Assembly: GCA_013347225.1 (NCBI GenBank)
Contig: CP054595.1
Span: 4,956,415-5,020,414 of the forward strand
DNA length: 64,000 bases
Origin: Candidatus Accumulibacter similis
GTDB lineage: Bacteria > Pseudomonadota > Gammaproteobacteria > Burkholderiales > Rhodocyclaceae
Direction of reading: 5' to 3'
The notes under the pieces were generated by a model. That model was not told the DNA's origin. It made no database searches and saw nothing but the letters and a program-made list of their open reading frames with translations. Shown one piece after another: positions 44,474-52,335 of this stretch (its first letter is position 1; the number at the start of each line of letters is the position of its first letter). The position numbers and the translations under genes are program-made.

Positions 44474-46537
44474 ACTTCGCACCCGCTGCAGCGTCAGCAC
44501 GAGACTCACGCCATCCTCGACGTTGCTGGCGGTGATCGTGCCGCCCATCTTCGCCATGTACGTCTTGGCAACGAAAAGACCCTGGCCGCGGTTGCCATTG
44601 GCGCCCGAGTCGAGCTGGTCGGACACGCCGTACTCGAAGATCCGCTCCAGAAGTTCGTCGGCAATGGGTTCGCCGACGTTGTGGATGCATACCGTGGCGG
44701 CGGTGTCACTGGTCTCCAGCGTCATGGTGATCGGCGTGCCGGGCCGCCGGCAGCGCTCGGCGTTCTTCAGCACGTGCGTGAAGACATCCTCGAGCGCGTA
44801 CTCGTCGGCACGCACCAGGACCGGACGATCGCCCGGGTCGCAACTCAGATTGGTGACGCCGGCGTTGTCGGCAACATGACGGAGAAACTCGGCGAGATCG
44901 ATGGCCTGTACCTCGACCGCCGAGGACTGGAAGGCCTCGCTCGGGCTGGCGCTGCCGTAGAGGATCCGCACCGCCTGCTGCATCCGGCTGATGTAGCGGT
45001 GACTCGGGTCGTCGGCGTCGCCATGTAGTACCAATAGAGACTGCAGCGGCGACATGATCTCGTGACCGACGGCGTGCCACTGGTCCTTCTCCTGCTCGGC
45101 GCGGATGCGCTCGCGCTCGGCGTCTTCCTTCACCCGCCGCAGGAGATCGTTCAGGCAGTTGGCGAGGATCCCGAGTTCATCGCGACCGCGCAGGTCGGCC
45201 AGGTCGAAGCGCTCGAGGCCACCGGTCGTCTGGACGCTGCGCGACAGTTCGCTCGCGCGCCGGGTCAGGCGGGCAATGCGGCGGATGATGCCCGCTTCGA
45301 TGACCCCCCAGGCGACCACGATCGCCAGCAACATGGCGCCGACGAACCACGAGACGCGGGTGGCGACCGCGCTGAGCGTCTTGTTGACACTGCGAGCATC
45401 GCCGCGGAGCACGACCTGGTAGCTGCCCAACGGTGTCGCGACCGCGTCGACGAGTTCGACCGGCGCATCGTAGGTCTCCACCGGCAGCTTACGGATCAGG
45501 CGCGTGAGCAGTGGCGACGACGGCTCCAGCGCCTCGTCCTGGCCGCGGAGATGGGCGACTTCAACGTCCTTGCCAGCGACGGTCTTGCGGATGCTCAGCG
45601 TCTCGCCGGGCAGCAGCAGGCTGGTCAGGTCGTTGAGCGAGAACGGCGGGACTGCTCCGTCTTCGTTGCTGTCGAACAGTGCCGGCGCATCGCCGGGCGG
45701 CAGGACCTCGATGCGCACCTGGAACTGGTCGAGATCGGGGGGCGGCCAGGGCGGACGCTTGCCCTGCAAGAGCGCCTGGCTGAGAACTTCGATCGGCAGC
45801 CGCAGCGAGAAGAACGATTTCTTCTGGCAGCCGTCGGTGTCGTCGGCGGAGTCGAGACACACGCCACTCTGCCAGACCCAGCCGCGGAATTCCTTGACCG
45901 GCTTCTGTCCGGTGTAATCCCGATCGTCGAGTTCGACGTATCCGGTGAAGCGCCCACGCGTTCCTTCGCCCCGCGGCCGGCTGTTGCCGCCCAGCGGTTC
46001 AAACGGAGCCACCCAGCGATAGGTCTCGCCGCGCAGGCTGACGGTGACGCGCAGACGATGCGCGCCATCGAGGAACTCGTCGCCGATACGGTGCGGCACC
46101 AGCGGCTCGCTGGCGAAGGTGCCGGCGGCGTAGATGAAGCCGCCCGCCCAGGGATTGTTCCCGATCGCCACACAGAGGCTGCCGTAGTTGCGGTACTGCA
46201 CCAGGCAGCCAGCCATTTCGACCGCGTGGCGGACCTTGTTCTGGTCGTCGAAGTCGATGCTGGAGAACGGCAGGACGACCGGGCGCAAGGGCGTCGCCTG
46301 CTCGGCGCTTCGCGGGGGATTGAGCAGCGCGAGTTGCCCGGCCGGGTGGCGAAGGCGGGCGGCGATCTGTTCCTTGGTCTTGGCGAAGCTCGCCTGGTAG
46401 GTGTCGTAGCTGCGCTGCTTCTCCTCCTGCAGGACGGTGACCGCCATCGTCACGACGGCCAGCGCGAGCAACAGAAACGCGCTGCGAAAGAGGATGCGCA
46501 GCCGGAAGGACGCCAGCCAGGCCAGCCCTCTGCTCAT
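43547..46537 (-). CDS. Sensor histidine kinase, 3' end replaced by IS4 antisense sequence
   Basis: The first 688 residues are a membrane sensor kinase: helix at about 14-33, periplasmic domain, second helix near 395-420 with a HAMP-like segment, H-box WHAVGHEIMSPLQSLL, N-box HVLKNAERC and G-box GNRGQGLFVAKTYM. The kinase ends at LTLQRVRS, at or just short of its natural end. The frame then runs 308 more residues antisense through the transposase to 43547. Start overlaps the response regulator stop by 4 nt, so they form a two-component pair. The tail may impair folding. Confidence 0.82.
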   Translation of the reverse strand: MSRGLAWLASFRLRILFRSAFLLLALAVVTMAVTVLQEEKQRSYDTYQASFAKTKEQIAARLRHPAGQLALLNPPRSAEQATPLRPVVLPFSSIDFDDQNKVRHAVEMAGCLVQYRNYGSLCVAIGNNPWAGGFIYAAGTFASEPLVPHRIGDEFLDGAHRLRVTVSLRGETYRWVAPFEPLGGNSRPRGEGTRGRFTGYVELDDRDYTGQKPVKEFRGWVWQSGVCLDSADDTDGCQKKSFFSLRLPIEVLSQALLQGKRPPWPPPDLDQFQVRIEVLPPGDAPALFDSNEDGAVPPFSLNDLTSLLLPGETLSIRKTVAGKDVEVAHLRGQDEALEPSSPLLTRLIRKLPVETYDAPVELVDAVATPLGSYQVVLRGDARSVNKTLSAVATRVSWFVGAMLLAIVVAWGVIEAGIIRRIARLTRRASELSRSVQTTGGLERFDLADLRGRDELGILANCLNDLLRRVKEDAERERIRAEQEKDQWHAVGHEIMSPLQSLLVLHGDADDPSHRYISRMQQAVRILYGSASPSEAFQSSAVEVQAIDLAEFLRHVADNAGVTNLSCDPGDRPVLVRADEYALEDVFTHVLKNAERCRRPGTPITMTLETSDTAATVCIHNVGEPIADELLERIFEYGVSDQLDSGANGNRGQGLFVAKTYMAKMGGTITASNVEDGVSLVLTLQRVRSQSSKVSLLSLLLVSVGEVRFRLRFSRLGAIGDELLEVQRDLLEDGLEAASGGGCSQEPTADLSFDLVEFQGAVDLVGRTGIEEGIGGDIGGQCIEVVEDRLGAEILARRMPRQAGSMLQLQPVLDPFERLFDSPTAVVQLGKRGGRKGHGIEERCHHHMHPSVRCRYPHQANRGRRGRAFIVLGITGIGRAQDDDLLASTGLQELAYHLESSRQIAADAEGDVTCRQRRHQPTTGKAAVHHEHIVGAQTIDRLEEHLTLIGQRLMQAEVQKQLDARQVEAESHARDDRPDVVLHHRQANRAAIRRDHP

Positions 46538-47250
46538 CGGCGGACATCGTCCGGGGGCTCGTCCGACCAGCGGAAGCCGCGCATCGGGACGTTCTCGATG
46601 CGATCGAAGTCTTCATCGAACTCGCGGAAAGCCTCGCGGATGGCGCTGATGTGCTTGCGGATGTTGTCCCGGTTGCGACCGCTCTTCACGACCTCGAAGA
46701 ACTCCTCGTAGGAGACGACCTGACCGCGCTTCTCGTAGAGCGTGGCCAGGATCCGCTGGGCGGTCAGCGGCAGATTGATCCGCTTGCCCCGCCACAGCGG
46801 CGCGGCTTGGCGCAGCGGGTCGAGCGACAACTCATCGCCGGCGGCGGGACTCGTCTTGCCCTGATCCCGATCGTGCGCCGTGCGCAGGATCTCCAGGAAG
46901 GTGTCGACGAAATCGGACTCGGAGAAGGTCGTCTTCTGCAGATAGTCCCAGGCATCGAGCGCCTTCATGATGCTGCGGTAGATGGTGGCCGGCATCGCCG
47001 AGACGACCAGCACCGGCGTCCCGCGCGCACCCTTGTTGATGGCGTTGATGATCGCCACGCCGGCGTGCCGCTCGCGGCCCAGCTCGATGTCGAGCACCAC
47101 CAGATCGTAGTTCTCGCGGGCGATGGCGGTTTCGGCTTCGTCGCGGGTGAACCACTGATCGACCCGGATCCCGGGTCTGGCCGAGAGAATCCACTCAGCA
47201 AGCTGGTTGCTGGTGGGCCGGTCGTCTTCGATGACAGCGACTTTGAGCAT
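46534..47250 (-). CDS. Two-component response regulator (receiver plus winged helix)
   Basis: A 238-residue regulator. The receiver domain (residues 3-125) has acidic Asp9/Asp10, phospho-acceptor Asp54 in VVLDIELG and the conserved Lys in YLQKTTF. The C-terminal domain (150-225) resembles an OmpR/PhoB-type winged helix (LTAQRILATLYEKRGQVVSYEE, DNIRKHISAIREAF). It is transcribed before its partner kinase. Tandem 20-bp repeats 79 bp upstream of its start may be its own binding sites. Targets are unknown. Confidence 0.87.
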   Translation of the reverse strand: MLKVAVIEDDRPTSNQLAEWILSARPGIRVDQWFTRDEAETAIARENYDLVVLDIELGRERHAGVAIINAINKGARGTPVLVVSAMPATIYRSIMKALDAWDYLQKTTFSESDFVDTFLEILRTAHDRDQGKTSPAAGDELSLDPLRQAAPLWRGKRINLPLTAQRILATLYEKRGQVVSYEEFFEVVKSGRNRDNIRKHISAIREAFREFDEDFDRIENVPMRGFRWSDEPPDDVRR

Positions 47251-47328
47251 CGGGCGCGCTCCCTGACGGTTTGCTCAAGTATCCCCGATTTCTCCCGGAA
47301 CAAACATTCCCGCCGCGTGAGTGTTTGT

Positions 47329-47368
47329 TCACACGACGGAAGAAACGCTCACGCGCCGGAAGAAACAC
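47329..47368. promoter_or_regulatory. Tandem 20-bp direct repeats upstream of the response regulator
   Basis: TCACACGACGGAAGAAACGC (47329-47348) is followed at once by TCACGCGCCGGAAGAAACAC (47349-47368), 16 of 20 matching. Two-turn spacing of direct repeats is typical of OmpR-type regulator sites. They lie between the response regulator and the divergent gene at 47530. Confidence 0.5.
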
Positions 47369-47529
47369 CGCCGGCGTGTGATCAAAGACACCCCACGGCG
47401 GCATTGAATCTTCCGCGGCATCTCCGGCACGATGGGCTTCATGGGAAAGGGGTGCACCGGTCGGCTCTCCGGCTCTCGGCGACGGGAGCGGAGATCCGCA
47501 ACGGGCCGAACACGCTCGGGGAGGGAACC

Positions 47530-48099
47530 ATGGCGTCAGATCGGATTTGGAGCAGCGGCGACAGGGCGCGCGCTGAGGTGGAGATGCAGGCGTGGATCAT
47601 GAGCATCCGGCCGCAGATCGAGGGTCACGTGGAGTTGCTCTTCGAAGAAGCCAGTTACCTCGAGAAGCGCTACTTGGAAGCTCTGGAAGGTGCCGAGGGA
47701 AGCGGCGAGCCCGCTCTCGGGTTACGGGTTCGCCGGTGCGGCGATGCCATTGTCCGCCATTGGTATGGTATCGGCGGCCAGGGGGCAAACGGCGACGAGC
47801 GGCCACCACGGCAAGGATACAGCGATGGCGCCGACGCCAACGAGCTTGAACGGTCATGCCCCGTAGAAAACTTGCTTCAGCGCACGCCGGGATGCGACGA
47901 TGCGCTGGGGAGTGAGATCGAGGACGAGGTGATCCAGTATCGTCACTGGGCACAGTGTATCGCTGAGATGCTCGTGAACCTGGAGCGTTTGCATCGCCTT
48001 GTGCAGATCGGGATCCGGACGAGCGGTAAAGCGAAGCGTGCCTCCCGTCTCGGCGATTGCGAGGGAGTCCACGTCGCATCCGCCGCAGCGATCAATTAA
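47530..48099 (+). CDS. Hypothetical protein
   Basis: A 189-residue frame starting ATG after a GAGGG site; codon use looks genuine through residue 75 (MQAWIMSIRPQIEGHVELLFEEAS is alpha-helical). The middle is Gly/Asp-rich and the end again helical. No domain is recognised. It is divergent from the response regulator and convergent with the TIR gene. The frame is open further upstream but lies antisense to the regulator. A minus-strand frame at 47854-48204 overlaps it and cannot be fully excluded. Confidence 0.45.
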   Translation: MASDRIWSSGDRARAEVEMQAWIMSIRPQIEGHVELLFEEASYLEKRYLEALEGAEGSGEPALGLRVRRCGDAIVRHWYGIGGQGANGDERPPRQGYSDGADANELERSCPVENLLQRTPGCDDALGSEIEDEVIQYRHWAQCIAEMLVNLERLHRLVQIGIRTSGKAKRASRLGDCEGVHVASAAAIN

Positions 48100-48240
48100 C
48101 TGGGAACGGCAGCAGCCACGTCGTGACGTCCAGGTTCGCTTCCGACCCGATGCGGACGTCGAGGTCTTGGAAAACGGCCATTCGATTTCAGTCCTGTTGG
48201 CCATTTTCTTGCGCTTGCGATGGGCGCTGCGATCAGCCGG

Positions 48241-49260
48241 TCAGCGAGGGCAAATCTCGCGTTCAACACTTTGACGTCTCTCCTGCTGACAGGTAATCTT
48301 GCCATCGTAGCGGCAGCGCCAGCCCTGATCGGCTGATCGGCAATCCCAGCCCTGAGCCGGGATGTCCGGCCTGGCACCAGGCACAGGCCGATAGAGCTCG
48401 CTCAACGGCGCGGCCGAGCAGGCATCTTCCGCGTCGCGCTGAACATCAGCTTCCATGGCTTGCCTGGCGGCTGCTTCCGAAGGTGCGGCCTTGATCGGCC
48501 CCAGCGGTACCACGAGCGGGGCAGTGCCCAGGTAGGGCGACCAGGATACTTCGACGTCCTTCTTGCACCCAGCCAATCGCGCCTGCGCTTCGACGACGAA
48601 GGCTCCAGTTGGGTACTTCGCGAGATAGACCCTAAGCGCATCTCCTGCGCTCGCGGACTTGGCCTGATCCCAGGTTTCCATCTCGGAGGAGCTGGGCCCT
48701 AGGCCGATCAAGCGGCAAAGCGTCGCCAGGCTGTCAGGCTTGCAGAGAGAACCGTGCAAACCCGTCAAGTCGGCCAACAGGCCGATCGCCGCCAGGCCGG
48801 CCGCAACAACCCCTCCGGTCCATGCCCGCCGACGACGACGCACAGCGGCCGCCGGCGGGGCCTTTCCCTCCAGCATCGCTTCGGTGGCGCGCAAGACCAC
48901 CTGCCACTGCGGCGACTGCAATCGGCCATCCCAGTCCACCAGATCCAGCGCCTGGACTTCGCCGAAGCCGAAGGGTGGCGCCACGCGATCGAGCAGCAGC
49001 GGCAGCAGCACGCCGCGGTGCTTGGCGCGTTCGGCCTCTTCCCGCACGTAGGTGCCCGCCGGGCCGACGGAGTCCGATGTCCAGCACACGAGCACGCAGC
49101 GGGCGGCTTCCAACTCGGCCGCGATGGTTTCTCGCCAGCGGGCACCACCCCCCACGTCGGCGTCCCACCATACGCTGTGCCCGGCATCCCGCAGGGCGGC
49201 CACGATACCCTCGACACGACCCCGGTCCTCCCGCTTGTAGCTGACGAAGCAGTCGGCCAT
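48241..49260 (-). CDS. Membrane-anchored TIR-domain protein
   Basis: A 339-residue protein: TIR domain (residues 1-130) with CFVSYKREDRG, SVWWDADVGGG, and YVREEAERA where Glu75 is at the catalytic position; then a basic stretch RRRRR and a transmembrane helix (about 147-166); then a Cys-containing extracytoplasmic domain (170-339). The TIR would face the cytoplasm. It begins 6 bp after the TPR gene stop, so the two are cotranscribed. Similar TIR-TM proteins are widespread in proteobacteria; function is unknown. Ligand-triggered NAD cleavage is a possibility only. Confidence 0.82.
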   Translation of the reverse strand: MADCFVSYKREDRGRVEGIVAALRDAGHSVWWDADVGGGARWRETIAAELEAARCVLVCWTSDSVGPAGTYVREEAERAKHRGVLLPLLLDRVAPPFGFGEVQALDLVDWDGRLQSPQWQVVLRATEAMLEGKAPPAAAVRRRRRAWTGGVVAAGLAAIGLLADLTGLHGSLCKPDSLATLCRLIGLGPSSSEMETWDQAKSASAGDALRVYLAKYPTGAFVVEAQARLAGCKKDVEVSWSPYLGTAPLVVPLGPIKAAPSEAAARQAMEADVQRDAEDACSAAPLSELYRPVPGARPDIPAQGWDCRSADQGWRCRYDGKITCQQERRQSVEREICPR

Positions 49261-49266
49261 CGCCGA

Positions 49267-52041
49267 TCAGCGCTGGGCGGCAGCCCGGCGCTCGGCTTCA
49301 GCGACGAAGCCCGCATCACGCGGTGGCAGCAATCCTCGGTCGGCCAGACGACGCCAGAACGCCGCAACGTCAGCCCATCGCACCGATGCGCCTACTATGC
49401 CTGCGAGTCGCCACATGGAGACAGCTACATCGCGCTGCGCCTCCGCCGAGCTCGGGTTCGCCGCGGCCAGGCGCTGACGCATCTGCAGGCTTTCCTCGAA
49501 GCTCTGCCGCGCGCCCTTCAAGTCGCCGGCGGCCACCTGCACGTCGCCCAGCCTTTCCAGGCTCACCGACACATCGCGCTGCGCCTCCGCCGAGCTCGGG
49601 TTCGCCGCGGCCAGGCGCTTGAGCACTTGATGGCTTTCCTCGAAGCTCTGCCGCGCGCCCTTCAAGTCGCCGGCGGCCACCTGCACGTCGCCCAGCCTTT
49701 CCAGGCTCACCGACACATCGCGCTGCGCCGCCGCCGAGCTCGGGTTCGCCGCGGCCAGGCGCTGACTCATCTGCAGGCTTTCCTCGAAGCTCTGCCGCGC
49801 GCCCTTCAAGTCGCCGGCGGCCACCTGCACGTCGCCCAGCTTGTTCAAACTCACCGACACATCGCGCTGCGCCTCCGCCGAGCTCGGGTTCGCCGCGGCC
49901 AGCCGCTTGAGCACTTGATGGCTTTCCTCGAAGCTCTGCCGCGCGCCCTTCAAGTCGCCGGCGGCCACCTGCACGTCGCCCAGCCTTTCCAGGCTCACCG
50001 ACACATCGCGCTGCGCCGCCGCCGAGCTCGGGTTCGCCGCGGCCAGGCGCTGACTCATCTGCAGGCTTTCCTCGAAGCTCTGCCGCGCGCCCTTCAAGTC
50101 GCCGGCGGCCACCTGCACGTCGCCCAGCTTGTTCAAACTCACCGACACATCGCGCTGCGCCTCCGCCGAGCTCGGGTTCGCCGCGGCCAGGCGCTGACGC
50201 ATCTGCAGGCTTTCCTCGAAGCTCTGCCGCGCGCCCTTCAAGTCGCCGGCGGCCACCTGCACGTCGCCCAGCTTGTTCAAACTCACCGACACATCGCGCT
50301 GCGCCTCCGCCGAGCTCGGGTTCGCCGCGGCCAGGCGCTGACTCATCTGCAGGCTTTCCTCGAAGCTCTGCCGCGCGCCCTTCAAGTCGCCGGCGGCCAC
50401 CTGCACGTCGCCCAGCTTGTTCAAACTCACCGACACATCGCGCTGCGCCTCCGCCGAGCTCGGGTTCGCCGCGGCCAGGCGCTTGAGCACTTGATGGCTT
50501 TCCTCGAAGCTCTGCCGCGCGCCCTTCAAGTCGCCGGCGGCCACCTGCACGTCGCCCAGTTCGTTCAAACTCACCGACACATCGCGCTGCGCCTCCGCCG
50601 AGCTCGGGTTCGCCGCGGCCAGGCGCTGACGCATCTGCAGGCTTTCCTCGAAGCTCTGCCGCGCGCCCTTCAAGTCGCCGGCGGCCACCTGCACGTCGCC
50701 CAGCTTGTTCAAACTCACCGACACATCGCGCTGCGCCGCCGCCGAGCTCGGGTTCGCCGCGGCCAGGCGCTGACGCATCTGCAGGCTTTCCTCGAAGCTC
50801 TGCCGCGCGCCCTTCAAGTCGCCGGCGGCCACCTGCACGTCGCCCAGCCTTTCCAGGCTCACCGACACATCGCGCTGCGCCGCCGCCGAGCTCGGGTTCG
50901 CCGCGGCCAGGCGCTGACTCATCTGCAGGCTTTCCTCGAAGCTCTGCCGCGCGCCCTTCAAGTCGCCGGCGGCCACCTGCACGTCGCCCAGCTTGTTCAA
51001 ACTCACCGACACATCGCGCTGCGCCTCCGCCGAGCTCGGGTTCGCCGCGGCCAGCCGCTTGAGCACTTGATGGCTTTCCTCGAAGCTCTGCCGCGCGCCC
51101 TTCAAGTCGCCGGCGGCCACCTGCACGTCGCCCAGTTCGTTCGAGGCGACAGACCGATCACGGTCGTTGGCAGCATGCTTCGCGGCCGAGCCGGCTGCGG
51201 CTTGCGCACCCGGCAGATCGCCGGCCTCGAAGGCCGCGCGCTTGAGTTCGACCCAACTCCAGAAGTCATCGGGGTCGAGTTCCACCGCTTCCGCCCAGAG
51301 GGCTCTGACCGCCCGGGTGTCCTTCTCGCCCCGGTCTTTCATCTGCATCGCCAGCGCCGCGCGCTCGCGTGTTTCCTTGGCCGACTCCAGATCCGCCACC
51401 CGTTGCGCGGCCTTGCGCCGCGCTTCACGCGAGACGCGATCGATCTCCTCGAGTGCGTCGAACGCCTGCGCGCGCTCGCCATCGGCAAAGCGTTGCAAAG
51501 CGGTCAGGCGCTGCGGGTTGGGCGTGGCCACGGCGCCTGTAATCAGGCGCCGGTACTCGGCCATCTCGACTTGGTAGCTGCGATCACGAAGCTCGATCTC
51601 GCGCGCCAAGCGGAGTCGTTCCTGCGTGTTGGCCGTCAGACGTTCCGTGGTGTCGGCCAAGTCCTTGCGCATGCGATCCAGCGCCGCCTGGTCCCCTCGC
51701 GCGGCCTGCAACTGGGCGAACGCGTCGGCCGAGCGTCGCTGCGCATCCCGCAGGGCCTTGTCCTTGAGCGCCAACTCCTCGAACAGGGCCTGCTGGCGCT
51801 CGTCGGCTCGTTTCTGCTGCGCGGCCAGGGCCTGTGCTCGGTCAGCGACCAACCGGTCGGCCAACAGGCGGCGGTCGATGTCCAGATCGGTCTGCGCAAA
51901 GGCCGCTACCCCGGCGACCAGCCAAACGGTGGCCAGCCATACGCGTAGCAAGCTCATGCCAAGCGACGCGGGGGCCACCAACGGATATTCAAGGTCAAGG
52001 CCGATTCCACGATTGGCACCTGTGACGACTGAAACCCCCAT
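49267..52041 (-). CDS. Exported TPR-repeat protein with twelve near-identical repeats
   Basis: From 51957 the product has a signal-like start (MSLLRVWLATVWLVAGVAAFAQ), a coiled-coil region rich in Gln/Arg/Glu (about residues 30-200) and then TPR units. Twelve 48-residue repeats with core GDVQVAAGDLKGARQSFE fill about 51137-49410, varying mainly at three spots (NKL/NEL/ERL, LQMRQ/LQMSQ/HQVLK, SAE/SAA). ATG at 52041 has a better Shine-Dalgarno (GAGGAGGACC) and would add MGVSVVTGANRGIGLDL, a short-chain-dehydrogenase-like leader. It precedes the TIR gene in one operon. Confidence 0.8.
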   Translation of the reverse strand: MGVSVVTGANRGIGLDLEYPLVAPASLGMSLLRVWLATVWLVAGVAAFAQTDLDIDRRLLADRLVADRAQALAAQQKRADERQQALFEELALKDKALRDAQRRSADAFAQLQAARGDQAALDRMRKDLADTTERLTANTQERLRLAREIELRDRSYQVEMAEYRRLITGAVATPNPQRLTALQRFADGERAQAFDALEEIDRVSREARRKAAQRVADLESAKETRERAALAMQMKDRGEKDTRAVRALWAEAVELDPDDFWSWVELKRAAFEAGDLPGAQAAAGSAAKHAANDRDRSVASNELGDVQVAAGDLKGARQSFEESHQVLKRLAAANPSSAEAQRDVSVSLNKLGDVQVAAGDLKGARQSFEESLQMSQRLAAANPSSAAAQRDVSVSLERLGDVQVAAGDLKGARQSFEESLQMRQRLAAANPSSAAAQRDVSVSLNKLGDVQVAAGDLKGARQSFEESLQMRQRLAAANPSSAEAQRDVSVSLNELGDVQVAAGDLKGARQSFEESHQVLKRLAAANPSSAEAQRDVSVSLNKLGDVQVAAGDLKGARQSFEESLQMSQRLAAANPSSAEAQRDVSVSLNKLGDVQVAAGDLKGARQSFEESLQMRQRLAAANPSSAEAQRDVSVSLNKLGDVQVAAGDLKGARQSFEESLQMSQRLAAANPSSAAAQRDVSVSLERLGDVQVAAGDLKGARQSFEESHQVLKRLAAANPSSAEAQRDVSVSLNKLGDVQVAAGDLKGARQSFEESLQMSQRLAAANPSSAAAQRDVSVSLERLGDVQVAAGDLKGARQSFEESHQVLKRLAAANPSSAEAQRDVSVSLERLGDVQVAAGDLKGARQSFEESLQMRQRLAAANPSSAEAQRDVAVSMWRLAGIVGASVRWADVAAFWRRLADRGLLPPRDAGFVAEAERRAAAQR
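49410..51137 (-). repeat. Twelve tandem 144-bp coding repeats
   Basis: Twelve units of 144 bp, near-identical at the nucleotide level, encode TPR units in frame with no stop. The variants are shuffled rather than ordered, which suggests repeated recombination or gene conversion between units. Copy number is likely to vary between strains and to be a source of assembly error. Confidence 0.9.
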
Positions 52042-52335
52042 ACCGGTCCTCCTCTTCGATCCGGCCGGAACCCCGCGCTCCGGCGTCCATGCCTTGCCGC
52101 CACGGGCCTTCTTCACGGCAGAAGCGTATCGGGTGGACTGCGAGAATAGGACAGTTTGAACGGAGAAGCCAGAAGCAACCATGGCGCTGGCGATGGATGC
52201 CACTCCCGCGCGTGGTCTGCCCGGTTAGAATCGAGACGATCGCTTCAGATGCCCTCGCGTTGCCCGAAGATCGAGTGATGCGCAGTGGTCGACGCGATGT
52301 ACGTGCCGACGCATTCCGGACATGGGAGGCCATTG

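Noticed and set aside
46651..47529. Extension of the gene at 47530 to a 482-residue protein
   Set aside because: The upstream part is antisense to the response regulator and has no protein character; ATG 47530 has a ribosome binding site.
47854..48204. A 116-residue minus-strand frame as a gene
   Set aside because: It overlaps the plus-strand frame at 47530-48099, which has the better ribosome binding site and codon pattern; the evidence is weak for either.
49410..51137. Regular 144-bp repeats as a possible CRISPR or satellite array
   Set aside because: The repeats have no unique spacers, stay in frame without stops, and encode TPR units, so they are a coding repeat. The long plus-strand frame across them is only their antisense shadow.
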